Positions 52,301 through 63,500 of a DNA stretch of 64,000 nt are shown in pieces. A program made the position numbers and the translations under genes. The stretch spans positions 27,218,441-27,282,440 of the forward strand of contig CM038722.1 in NCBI GenBank assembly GCA_021613375.1, read 5' to 3'. A model generated the notes under the pieces. The model did no database searches, was not told where the DNA came from, and worked only from the letters and a program-made list of their open reading frames with translations. How positions within the stretch are numbered: the stretch's first letter is position 1; every line of letters starts with the position of its first letter. This stretch comes from Megaleporinus macrocephalus. Its lineage: Eukaryota > Chordata > Actinopteri > Characiformes > Anostomidae.

Positions 52301-52673
52301 CTTAAATGACCCTCCGGTTACATGCCACCCGTACGTAGCATGCATGCAACTGTTGCGTCATTCAGTCATTTAAGGTGGACTGAAAACTATTCCAGTGTAA
52401 CTGGCTACACGGAGCAAACGCGTTAAGTTATAAACATAGCTGCGCTGGTACAGGTCCAGACTTGAAACAGAATCAGGACTAAGAGTTAATTCTCTCCACA
52501 GAGAGGAGCTGAGTTAGACAGCTGGTTACAGAAGCTGCTGCTCCACCGAGACTGTAACGTTAACCGCGTCAGGAGCTCAACAGCACCGCTATTCACTGAC
52601 TGTGTAAAGCATTAAGAACTCAGTACCTGATTAAATCACACAGACAGAGGGACAGATGATCGTGTCCAGACAT
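45163..52673 (-). CDS. alg11: alg11, GDP-Man:Man3GlcNAc2-PP-dolichol alpha-1,2-mannosyltransferase
   Basis: GT-B enzyme adding the fourth and fifth mannoses to the dolichol-linked oligosaccharide on the cytosolic face of the ER. Minus-strand exons: 52673-52627, 49784-49563, 49103-48732, 46279-45702, 45446-45163 (stop). Phases agree and the product is 500 residues, close to the ~490 usual for the family. An N-terminal membrane anchor (about 17-42, [20 protein letters not shown]) is followed by [64 protein letters not shown] and [15 protein letters not shown], the E-x7-E motif of GT4-type retaining transferases. An ATG at 49822 is not the start: the acceptor at 49787-49785 joins exon 1 to give LIRLLWSLL. 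Confidence 0.96.
46500..46655 (+). repeat. segment S, copy 1 (alg11 intron 3)
   Basis: Contains cttcctctcactttactccc, ctatgtcgccccctgtactt, agtgtattacaacctgtaag and caaatgcttaaaaacaattc. Further copies are at 48065-48430 and 50090-51000. Confidence 0.75.
46671..47402 (+). repeat. 30-base minisatellite array B (~24 units) in alg11 intron 3
   Basis: Same unit as array A, mostly the ctt variant, with its own private variants (cttctccaat, attcgcact) and a run of aatcttatcc units. The flank 47403-48065 is the degenerate counterpart of 44327-44990. Open frames 46599-47464 are artefacts of the 30-base period. Confidence 0.96.
48065..48430 (+). repeat. segment S, copy 2 (alg11 intron 3)
   Basis: Repeats 46520-46650 (agaaacaccatcattcatag, ggctatgtcgccccctgtac, agtgtattacaacctgtcag) and continues into ttggaattacattaaaactg, tgacatcataatatgc and caatgaaaaaaatcattgt, shared with 50810-50990. 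Confidence 0.75.
49284..49346 (+). repeat. (AT)n microsatellite
   Basis: About 31 AT units in alg11 intron 2. Confidence 0.95.
50090..51000 (+). repeat. segment S, copy 3, split by a MITE (alg11 intron 1)
   Basis: Parts 50090-50215 (gctgcttcctctcactttac, ggtctatgtcgccccctgt) and 50725-51000 (gagcacttcaaac, ggaattacattaaaactagg, gacatcataatatgc, aatgattgtactttaaact) correspond to segment S copy 2, with a 500-base element between them. Confidence 0.7.
50217..50722. mobile_element. MITE with GGGCGTTxxxACACC ends
   Basis: The left end tagggcgttctcacacctg and the right end ctggtgtaaaaaacgcccga are imperfect inverted repeats. Inside, ggtcggatcgag is repeated at 50480-50510. It interrupts segment S copy 3, so it arrived after that duplication. 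The open frames 50363-50618 are not genic. Confidence 0.65.
51556..52345 (-). repeat. tandem block of a dispersed DNA repeat, 2.4 units
   Basis: Units start near 51556, 51894 and 52210 (periods ~338 and ~316), sharing gatgagtag(c/t)tgtctgtca, acactaggacgta, ggccctccggttacatgcca and ccatcaaatcctcacaccc. The third unit is cut after ccacccgtacgtagcatg. In reverse complement the end matches the family at 31208-31460. Located in alg11 intron 1. Confidence 0.75.
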
Positions 52674-52929
52674 CTTCTCTGAAAATGACAACACAACATT
52701 CACACCTTCCGCTTTCACTCCTCCGCTTCTACTTCAGCGGAGCTACCAGCGCCTCCTGCTGGACTGGAGTGGAACAGGTGAGAAGTGCATGGCCATCCTA
52801 ATAATATGCTTTTTTTAATGCAAACGTATAATTATTTGTATTATATTAAATATAATAATGCAAAAATATAGTAAACAAAATTGCAAAACTACTTATAACA
52901 AAAGTACAGTCTTAGATTAATCCCTGTAG

Positions 52930-53400
52930 TGCAGTCGTAGTGCTATTAGATCAGATACGTTATTGATCCCAGAGGGAAATTCAAGATCTCTGCATTGAAC
53001 CCATCCGTACAGTGAAACACTCACATATCATTGCTGTCCAATGAAAAAAAAAACATGAATCACCAGTTTTGTTGATTTTTGGTTTTCTACATCATTTGAA
53101 CACGCCAGTGGCTGTTTACACTATTTCCCAATTTCATGATGAATGGACCAGTAAAAGTGCTCCAAAACTGCTTGAAAATAATTCTGGTTCCATTGACTTG
53201 CATTAAAAGTGAAGTATGTTTTTGGTCTCTCCTGTAAAGTTGCAATTTTGAAGGTACTTGTTTTTCAGTGGACAGCAACGATATGCACACACACACACTA
53301 GGGGGCAGTGAGCACCCTGTCAGTTCATGGGATTGAACCTAGGCTAGTTCCCTAACCCTGGCTGCCCAACCCGCCAGCAAGTGTGTTCCAGTGTTCATCA
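52930..53400 (-). mobile_element. reverse SINE copy interrupted by a MITE
   Basis: 52940-53024 (ttattgatcccagagggaaa, tgcattgaacccatccgtac) and 53285-53390 (cactagggggcagtgagcac, gggattgaacctaggct) form the two halves of a tRNA-SINE read on the minus strand, a relative of 33668-33870. The central part is a separate element. Confidence 0.6.
53025..53285. mobile_element. GTCCAATGA-type MITE (inserted in SINE)
   Basis: Ends atcattgctgtccaatgaaa and tttttcagtggacagcaacg are inverted repeats. Interior: aatttcatgatgaatggacc, aaagtgctccaaaactgctt, ggttccattgacttgca. Related copies: 17330-17450 (partial), 34445-34560, 39575-39785, 54240-54405, 62705-62882. Confidence 0.7.
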
Positions 53401-54046
53401 AAAGATAGAGAAATGCTGATTGTGTGCCATGTGTATCTCAGACTCCAAATAAGCCTAAACTATTTTAAAAAATGGCAACGGCATTTCAGCATCTGCACCA
53501 CGTTCTAATCCACCTTTATATCCCCAAAATAACTACTATTTAGTAAAAGCAGGTATTGAGATTGTAAACACTCCATAGAAAGTATTGTTAAATGGGATGA
53601 GTCATTCTAGAGCGGCTGCACACGAGCTTATGATTGTGGGCCATATGGCAAGACTGTTATATCCAGATACATCCCAGTGTTAATATACATCACCATGTTA
53701 GCTTTAAGATTTCTGTGTCTTATTATTATTTGCCGTTAGAGAGGAAACTGTGTTCGCTGACTGTGGAAAGTGTAAAGGACTCATATATCTCTGAGCAGAA
53801 GACCTGGGTATAACTGACTAGAACTTCCAACAGCACATCACTCGACAAACTATTTGGGTCTATCACATGTGACAAATATACATATTACAGGCCTACAAAG
53901 TATAACATACATTTATTTCAAAACAATGCAAAATTTAGGCCTATGTTTTTTTAATTGTAAGCAAATACTAAGGACCATATTTATAATATTGTAGAGTATT
54001 TTGTGGAATTTTCTTGTAGGGATTTGCTCTTATGCTGTCATATTTC

Positions 54047-54050
<4 letters not shown>

Positions 54051-54106
<56 letters not shown>
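54051..54106 (+). repeat. (AT)n microsatellite
   Basis: About 28 AT units between alg11 and cpb2. Confidence 0.95.
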
Positions 54107-54109
<3 letters not shown>

Positions 54110-54239
54110 TACCGCTCAGTGTATCAGATGATTTTTAAAGAATAAAAATGTTTGTATTAAAGTATATTTTTGTATAGAGGCTTATTTTGCATATAGTCCT
54201 ATTATCAGTAATTCTCAGTCCTCTGTCTAAATCTCCTTG

Positions 54240-54405
54240 TTTAAGAACTTCATGATGATTGGACCAATAAAAATGCTCCAAACCTGCTTCAAACCAAATA
54301 ACCTTTCCTATTAACTTACACTGAAAGTAAAGAGAGTGTTGGTCCTCTACTGTAAAGTTATCTTTTTAGGGATACTTGTTTTTCTTCAGACAGCGATGAC
54401 TTGCT
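54240..54405. mobile_element. GTCCAATGA-type MITE, diverged copy
   Basis: Matches in order: ttcatgatgattggaccaat, aaaaatgctccaaacctgct, tgaaagtaaaga, ggtcctctactgtaaagtta, gatacttgtttttcttcaga. It lies about 190 bases before the cpb2 start codon. Confidence 0.6.
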
Positions 54406-54591
54406 TACCATGTTTTTAATAAATGTAGAGAATAAATAAGGAAAACTACTTTGGTAGTAGGAAGGAACTACTCTGTTAGGACAGGAATGCAAGTTTATCT
54501 AGCGGCTAAAGTCAACAGCTCCCAATCAATACGGTCCGTTTTCTCTCTGCTGCACTAATATAACACATGTTTGTGTGTCCACAGACCAACG

Positions 54592-57500
54592 ATGAGGGCT
54601 GTTGCTTTTCTCACGTTTTTAATATGTTTCAACATTATTTTAGAGAGAGGTGACTGCAGACAGAACATTACAGAACAGTAAGTATAGCTTTTCTATTCGT
54701 TTCTACTGCTAAAGTGCTGCAGTTTGTCTAAAACAGTTCTGTAAAGTTGGCTTACCATATTCAGTCATACGTATTATAATATTTAACACTAAATCTGTGG
54801 TACAAAGCTGTAAACTTTATTGAGAGATGCTGAGCTTCTAGTATTAACCTTAAAAGTCATAGTTATTGCTGTGAAAAAGAATGGACCCATATGAGTCCGC
54901 TAGATGTTTAATGGGCAAAGTTCATGGGGAGAATGTTATGACAGAGAATTTCAGGCAGTCTGGCGCCATAAACATAATATAATATATATTATATATATAA
55001 TAATAATTGTATATATAATATAATATAATATAATATAATATAACACAATATAAACTCTTCCTCTTCTTTCATTAAACAGTGACCAAGTTCTCCTCATAAG
55101 AGCTGAAACTGAAAAACAACTGAATGAACTGCAGGACATTTCCAACCATAACCAAGTAAGAGCTGCGTAAACATTACTCTGTATTATATTTACATACGTT
55201 TTTGTGGCAGCATGCCTCACTTGAGATCTGATCACCTCAGAGTGAACTGGGGTTACAATGGCACTGGTCAGACCACCATAGCATATAAATCCAGTGGTTC
55301 ACTTAGAAATACTCACAGGAGCTTGAGTACATGTGTGAGTGAGTGTTTATCAACCTCATCTCTATGTGCTATACACTACCACTCAAAAGTTTAGGGTCAC
55401 TTTAGAATTTAATTTCATGCAATTTTCATGCAATTCACAAATAATATTGTCCATTTCACAATAAAAGTAAGTGTATCAGATGATTTTTAAAGAATACAAA
55501 TGTTTGTATTAAAGTCTATTTTGTATAGAGGCTTATTTTGCATATAGTCTATTATCAGTAATTCTCAGTCCTCTGTCTAAATCTCCTGGTACGACCACCA
55601 ATCCAAGTTAAGGATGTTATTGGACTAATTGGTTGTTAGGACACTCTTGATCAATTGTGATGTACAGCTGAAAAACATTCTACTAATAAGTGAGTATAAA
55701 AGAGAACAACATTCTAGGTTAGTTTAGTATCTGAAGATCAGCAGTTGATGGCTTACTGACCGACTCACAATGACCAGAAAGAAACAACTTTCTTTAGAGA
55801 CCCGTCAGTCCATTGTTGTGAGGAAGGAAGAAGATACTCCATTGAAAACAAGAACATTTCACTGTGATCCCAAACTCTTGAGCAGTAGTGTGTGTGCTGC
55901 AGATGTGCAGCAGGTAAAATAATTAGGGGGTTAAGATAACTATGGCTTCTCACTGGTGTCAGTATGTCAGTATTATTGTAATATTATTCATTGGGCAGCA
56001 ACGCACACATAGAAACGGAACTGTGCTGCTGAAATATCTTCATTTCTGAGGTCAGATCTAATGAATGTTTGCTCTGTATCAGACAGTGCTGTTTCAGCCA
56101 GATTCTCCTGACCACATCACAACAAACACAGATGTCCATCTCTACATCCGCTCAGGCAGTGTGAAGCATGTCACTGACCTGCTGGACAAGCATAAGATCA
56201 CCTACAGGTACACTCAGTCAGTCTCATTCAAAGAAAATGACCCCAAAGTGGCCAAAAGAGCTGCTATGGTCAAGTAAGTGTAAGCGAGCACTGATCTTTG
56301 AATGCTAGCTGGTTCCTGGCTTTCAAGCCAAACTGTTGTAAAGCCTAACTACAGTCTCTGAGACACGAGGCAGTCAATATCATAACCAATCAATGTGAGA
56401 ACTTATACAAACATAACATCTGAAGATATTTTCTTACTGAATTAAAAACGGAAACTTTTTTAGTTTTTTGGTGACTACTTTTCATCACAACACCCTTTAC
56501 CCACCTCTCCACCATGAATTCATATCATAGTCCGATTTCATGTTGTGTGTTAGAAGGGCTGTGATACAAAAATGTAAAAGGTAAAAGAAATGAAACTGAA
56601 ATCAGGATTTGTGATGATCAGAAACAAGGTAATTGAGGATTTAATAGATGATTGAATGAAGTTAACACAGGTTCACTTATTTTCATTCAAATTAGAATAC
56701 GCAGAACAACATCTCTTACGTTCTCCATGTGGGCTCTCATGTGCTCTGATGTGCTCTTTATACAGAATTTTAATGGAAAACATACAAGATTTGATCAAAG
56801 AGCAGACCAGAAATGAAACTACAGACCCTCGGAGCGGTACTGCAAATACAGAGAGATATCTCTCTTTAGAAGACGTAAGACGTACTCAACACTAAAATCA
56901 CTGATTTTATTTATGTGCTTATTCTGTGAGACGTTTATTTATGGCTTTGACCATCATTCCATCTTTTAACCAGATCTATCATTCGATGAACAAAACAAGC
57001 CAAGAGTATCCAGAGATGGTGAAGTTTATTTTGATTGGGTCGTCTTTCGAGAAACGCCCCCTTTATGTCCTGAAGGTAAAACTTAGCATTATTACATACT
57101 ACTGAATAATTAGGATCTCAGCATTTGGTACTAACTACTTACTAGTCAATCCCAGTGAACTCTTCCTACACTGTTAGTCAATCCCAGTGAACTCTTCCTA
57201 CACTGTTAGTCAATCCCTATAAACTCTTCCTACACTGTTAGTCAATCCCAGTGAACTCTTCATACACTGTTAATCAATCCCTATAAACTCTTCCTACACT
57301 GTTAGTCAATCCCAGTGAACTCCTTCTACACTGTTAGTCAATCCCTGTGAACTCTTCCTACACTGTTAGTCAATCCCAGTGAACTCTTCCTACACTGTTA
57401 GTCAATCCCAGTGAACTCTTCCTACACTGTTAGTCAATCCCAGTGAACTCTTCATACACTGTTAATCAATCCCTATAAACTCTTCCTACACTGTTAGTCA

Positions 57501-60500
57501 ATCCCTGTGAACTCTTCATACACTGTTAATCAATCCCTATAAACTCTTCCTACACTGTTAGTCAATCCCAGTGAACTCCTTCTACACTGTTAGTCAATCC
57601 CTGTGAACTCTTCCTACACTGTTAGTCAATCCCAGTGAACTCTTCCTACACTGTTAGTCAATCCCAGTGAACTCTTCCTACACTGTTAGTCAATCCCAGT
57701 GAACTCTTCCTACACTGTTAGTCAATCCCAGTGAACTCTTCCTACACTGTTAGTCAATCCCAGTGAACTCTGCCTACACGGTTAGTCAATCCCTTTGAAC
57801 TCTTCATACACTGTTAATCAATCCCTATAAACTCTTCCTACACTGTTAGTCAATCCCAGTGAACTCCTTCTACACTGTTAGTCAATCCCTGTGAACTCTT
57901 CCTACACTGTTAGTCAATCCCAGTGAACTCTTCCTACACTGTTAGTCAATCCCAGTGAACTCTTCCTACACTGTTAGTCAATCCCAGTGAACTCCTTCTA
58001 CACTGTTAGTCAATCCCAGTGAACTCTTCCTACACTGTTAGACAATCCCAGTGAACTCTTCCTACACTGTTAGTCAATCCCTGTGAACTCTTCATACGCT
58101 GTTAATCAATCCCTGTAAACTCTTCATACACTGTTAATCAATCCCAGTGAACTCTACCTACACTGTCAGTCAATCCCAGTAAATTCTTTCTACACTGTTA
58201 GTCAATCCCAGTGAAATCTTCCTACACTGTTAGTCATCCCAATAAATTCTGCCTACACTGTTAGTCAATCCCTTTGAACTCTTCATACACTGTTAATCAA
58301 TCCCTATAAACTCTTCCTACACTGTTAGTCAATCCCAGTGAACTCTTCCTACACTGTTAGTCAATTCCTGTAAATTCTTCCTACACTGTTAGTCAATCCC
58401 ATTAAACTTTTTCTACACTGTAAGTCAATCCCAGTGAACTCTTCCTACACGGTTAGTCAATCCCTGTGAACTCTTCCTACACGGTTAGTCAATCCCTGTG
58501 AACTCTTCTTACACTGTTAGTCAATCCCTGTGAACTCTTCCTACACTGTTAGTCAATCCCAGTAAACTCTTCCTACACTGTTACTCAATCCCAGTGAACT
58601 CTTCCTACACTGTTAGTCAATCCCAGTGAACTCTTCCTACACTGTTAGTCAATCCCTATAAACTCTTCCTACACTGTTAGTCAATCCCAGTGAACTCTTC
58701 CTACACTGTTAGTCAATCCCTGTGAACTCTTCATACACTGTTAATCAATCCCTATGAACTCTTCCTACACTGTTAGTCAATCCCAGTGAACTCCTTCTAC
58801 ACTGTTAGTCAATCCCAGTGAACTCTTCCTACACTGTTAGTCAATCCCAGTGAACTCTTCCTACACTGTTAGTCAATCCCAGTGAACTCTTCCTACACTG
58901 TTAGTCAATCCCAGTGAACTCTTCCTACACTGTTAGTCAATCCCTGTGAACTCTTCATACACTGTTAATCAATCCCTATGAACTCTTCCTACACTGTTAG
59001 TCAATCCCAGTGAACTCCTTCTACACTGTTAGTCAATCCCAGTGAACTCTTCCTACACTGTTAGTCAATCCCAGTGAACTCTTCCTACACTGTTAGTCAA
59101 TCCCAGTGAACTCTTCCTACACTGTTAGTCAATCCCAGTGAACTCTTCCTACACTGTTAGTCAATCCCAGTGAACTCTGCCTACACGGTTAGTCAATCCC
59201 TTTGAACTCTTCATACACTGTTAATCAATCCCTATAAACTCTTCCTACACTGTTAGTCAATCCCAGTGAACTCCTTCTACACTGTTAGTCAATCCCAGTG
59301 AACTCTTCCTACACTGTTAGTCAATCCCAGTGAACTCTTCCTACACTGTTAGTCAATCCCAGTGAACTCTTCCTACACTGTTAGTCAATCCCAGTGAACT
59401 CCTTCTACACTGTTAGTCAATCCCAGTGAACTCTTCCTACACTGTTAGACAATCCCAGTGAACTCTTCCTACACTGTTAGTCAATCCCTGTGAACTCTTC
59501 ATACGCTGTTAATCAATCCCTGTAAACTCTTCATACACTGTTAATCAATCCCAGTGAACTCTACCTACACTGTCAGTCAATCCCAGTAAATTCTTTCTAC
59601 ACTGTTAGTCAATCCCAGTGAAATCTTCCTACACTGTTAGTCATCCCAATAAATTCTGCCTACACGGTTAGTCAATCCCTTTGAACTCTTCATACACTGT
59701 TAATCAATCCCTATAAACTCTTCCTACACTGTTAGTCAATCCCAGTGAACTCTTCCTACACTGTTAGTCAATTCCTGTAAATTCTTCCTACACTGTTAGT
59801 CAATCCCATTAAACTTTTTCTACACTGTAAGTCAATCCCAGTGAACTCTTCCTACACGGTTAGTCAATCCCTGTGAACTCTTCCTACACGGTTAGTCAAT
59901 CCCTGTGAACTCTTCTTACACTGTTAGTCAATCCCTGTGAACTCTTCTTACACTGTTAGTCAATCCCAGTAAACTCTTCCTACACTGTTACTCAATCCCA
60001 GTAAACTCTTCCTACACTGTTAGTCAATCCCAATGAACTCTTCCTACACTGTTAGTCAATCCCAGTGAACTCTTCCTACACTGTTAGTCAATCCCAGTGA
60101 ACTCTTCCTACACTGTTAGTCAATCCCTGTAAATTCTTTCTACACTGTTAGTCAATCCCAGTGAACTCTCCCTACACTGTTAGTCAATCCCTGTAAATTC
60201 TTTCTACACTGTTAGTCAATCCCAGTGACCTCTTCCTACACTGTTAGTCAATCCCAGTGAACTCTTCCTACACTGTTAGTCAATCCCAGTGAACTCTTCC
60301 TACACTGTTAGTCAATCCACAGTAGTGTACAACAGAGCTTTAGGTAAATACTCATTTAAACAGTTTTTTAAATAGATACTGTATATTTATGTGTGTTTTA
60401 ATCACTGTTTCTCTGTTCGTGCTGTAGTTGTCAGGTAGACGGGGTGCAGTGAATAAAGCCATGTGGATAGACTGTGGAATTCATGCCAGAGAATGGATCT

Positions 60501-63500
60501 CTCCTGCTTTTTGCCTGTACTTCATCAAATACGTGAGAGCTTAAATCCAACCTACCATTTGGCAGTAATAACTAAGCATTGCTGATTTGTAAGCAGCATC
60601 TTCTTTAATAATATATTCTAAAGCAGTGTAAAAAGTTTGTGGATACTTTTTTCTTTCAGGCTCTTACATATTACAACCAGGTTTCAGATATCACTTCAAT
60701 GCTGGACAAGATGGACATTTATGTCTTACCTGTCATGAATCCAGATGGTTATAAGTATACATGGACGTCAGTAGAGGTGGGTGATCTGGCAAAAATCTTC
60801 AATAAAATTCTGAGAAGTAAGAACCAAAAATACTGTTAATGACTGTGAGCACAATTATATTATAATTATATTTAATTATTGAATTATATCATTGTTTTAC
60901 ATACTGTCTTACACTTAATTCAGTTAAATAGGTCAAATTTAGTTTTTCCTATAATTCAACATGGGGTTGGTCAGTGTCCGTACTAATGATATATGAAATG
61001 TTCAGACAAGTGTATTGTATTTTCAGTAAAAACTTGGTTCTCTGTGTAAATAATCTGGTGATTTACTACTTTTACTTCTCCAAACATTCTGAGGAAACAT
61101 AGCAGAACTGATGCAATGCACAACACTTCCCTGTAAGCCACTGACTTATGAGACAGCACAGAGACAGCTGCATTCAGTTTCAGACACCGTGGTGTCATGG
61201 AAACCATCCCCTTTACACATATCCACCTATTGAGCTTGCATCATTTTAGCCCCGCCCACTCACACTGAAGCTATAAGGAATGTTGACAGCCAATCAGAAC
61301 AGATGTCATTTACATATATTAGTCAGTACATATCTTGACTGTAAGGGGGGAGGCACGGCTGCCCCTGGGAACTCCAAGTCCCAGAATTCAAAGGCGAGTC
61401 AATGCCAACTGGCTGCACCAACTGGAACCTGTACATAAGGCCATGACAAACGCTCTCTGTGGTCACACCTTTGTAAGGGGGTGGCTGGTATGGCGAAAAG
61501 CCTAAACAGCTCAGTGGCCAAATGGGAAAAGAAAAAAGGAGAGAAAGAGCAATAATAATAACCAAAAAAGTAAAAAAATTAAAACATTATTTTAAGCCGA
61601 GCCCAATATAAGTTGCTCTGTTGTTTTTTGTTTGCCTTCAATCAAGGCATTACAAACACACTCAGTCACAAGCACATCTAGTTCCAGTTTATTCCATTAA
61701 TTATTAGTGCAATAATTGAATTTCACCTTATAATTTGCTGTCTTGAGTATCTGAAAACCCAGTCTTTAGGGCTCCCCTTCTGCACTTGGGTCTTGGGTTG
61801 ACATCATGCTTGTCTAATTTCCAGCAAACATACGGCCAATGTTTTAATTAATAAAAATTCTGAACCAGTTATCATTTGTAGCACTGCTTGATGGACCCGT
61901 GTGATCTTCTCCGAGCAGAACCGTATGTGGAGGAAGAATCGCTCGGTGAGGGAGGACAACGACTGTGTTGGAGTCGACCTGAACAGAAACTTTGATGCTA
62001 GCTGGTGCAGTGAGTGATGAAACATTTTGGACCTGTCTCCCAGACATAGATTAGGCCTGGGCGTAGGCTTAATTAGATGTTACAGTCTGAAGCCTGGTCT
62101 TGGACTAGTGCCAATCTATGTGCATCCCATAATGTTTATTAGGTTAATTAGCTTCTCAGGCCTGGATGAAGTTTTCAGATTTGTAGTTTCACTCTCTTTG
62201 TTCTAAATCTCTCACTCGTTCTCCTCCTCAACAACGTTCCACTTTGAAGCCGCGGGGGCCTCCAGTTATTCCTGTTCCGAGATATACTGCGGTCAGTACC
62301 CGGAGTCCGAGCCGGAGGTGAAGGCTGTGGCCCAGTTTCTCCGCTCCCACAAAGATACTATCAAACTCTACTTCTCCATCCATTCCTACTCTCAGCAGTT
62401 GCTCTTTCCTTACTCCTACACCTACGAGCTGGCCCACAACCACGCAGAGCTGGTGAGTGCTCAACACTGCGCCTCTTAACACTGATCTAGGACGGTGTTT
62501 CTCGGCCCTGGTCCTGGAGGCCCACCCTCCTACATATTTTAATGTTTTCCCTGCTTTAATATGAATTCAGGATGGGCTTGGTAATGAGCTGATTCGCTGG
62601 ATCAAGAGTGATGGGAGGTGGGAAAACACTACAGTGTACAGAGCAGTGGGTCTCCAGGAGCAGGGTTGACAAACACTGGTCTGTTATACGGCTGGGCGAT
62701 TGTGATACTTCATGATACATATCGTCGCTGTCCAATGATAAACGGACCAATAAATATGCTCCAAAATAGCTTGGAAAATATTCTGGTTCCATTGACTTAC
62801 ATTGAAAGTAAAGTATGTTTTTGGTCTCTCCTGTAAAGTTGCAATTTTGGAGATACTCGTTTTTTCATTGGACATCGATGATATATATATATCATATATA
62901 TATATATATATGAATCATCAGTCATTTGGCAATAAGGAACCTGTTGAAAAAAGGTTAAAACTGACTTTAAGAAGTTGTAAAACAGTCATTCTAAGGTCCC
63001 ACAAGCACAGAGACTGTAAACGATAGTAATATATTGAGTAATGTAACTGTAAATGCTGCAGCTTGTTTAAGAATATATTGTTTATGTGCATTTTGAATGC
63101 AAACAGCAGGGGGCACTCTGTATAATTAGCCTAAATCTTCTTTTTTTATCATCTCTGTCTTTATATAGTATACATAATTATGTGTGTGTGTGTGTGTTCT
63201 TTTACAGTTAGAACTTGCGAAGGAGGCAGCCCAGAAAATACGGCGTTTTTATGGGAAACAGTATCGATTTGGTCCTGGAGCAGCGACGATATGTAAGCTT
63301 AATCCGGCTCTGTCCTGAAGATTCACTGTAAATTCAAGCACTTCATTGCTGTTGAAAGAAAACAAATATATATCTCCATATATTTTTTACGGTTTTATAC
63401 ACTCTTCTTTACCCCTACCACTTGGAGATGGGTAGGTTAACCTAGACACTACCACAGCTCAGCTCAGGCCTGGTGACTATGTAGATTATAGCTGCCTATT

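Noticed and set aside
57140..60322. Regularly spaced repeats as a CRISPR-like array
   Set aside because: Units are contiguous without unique spacers and lie in a vertebrate intron; this is a satellite.
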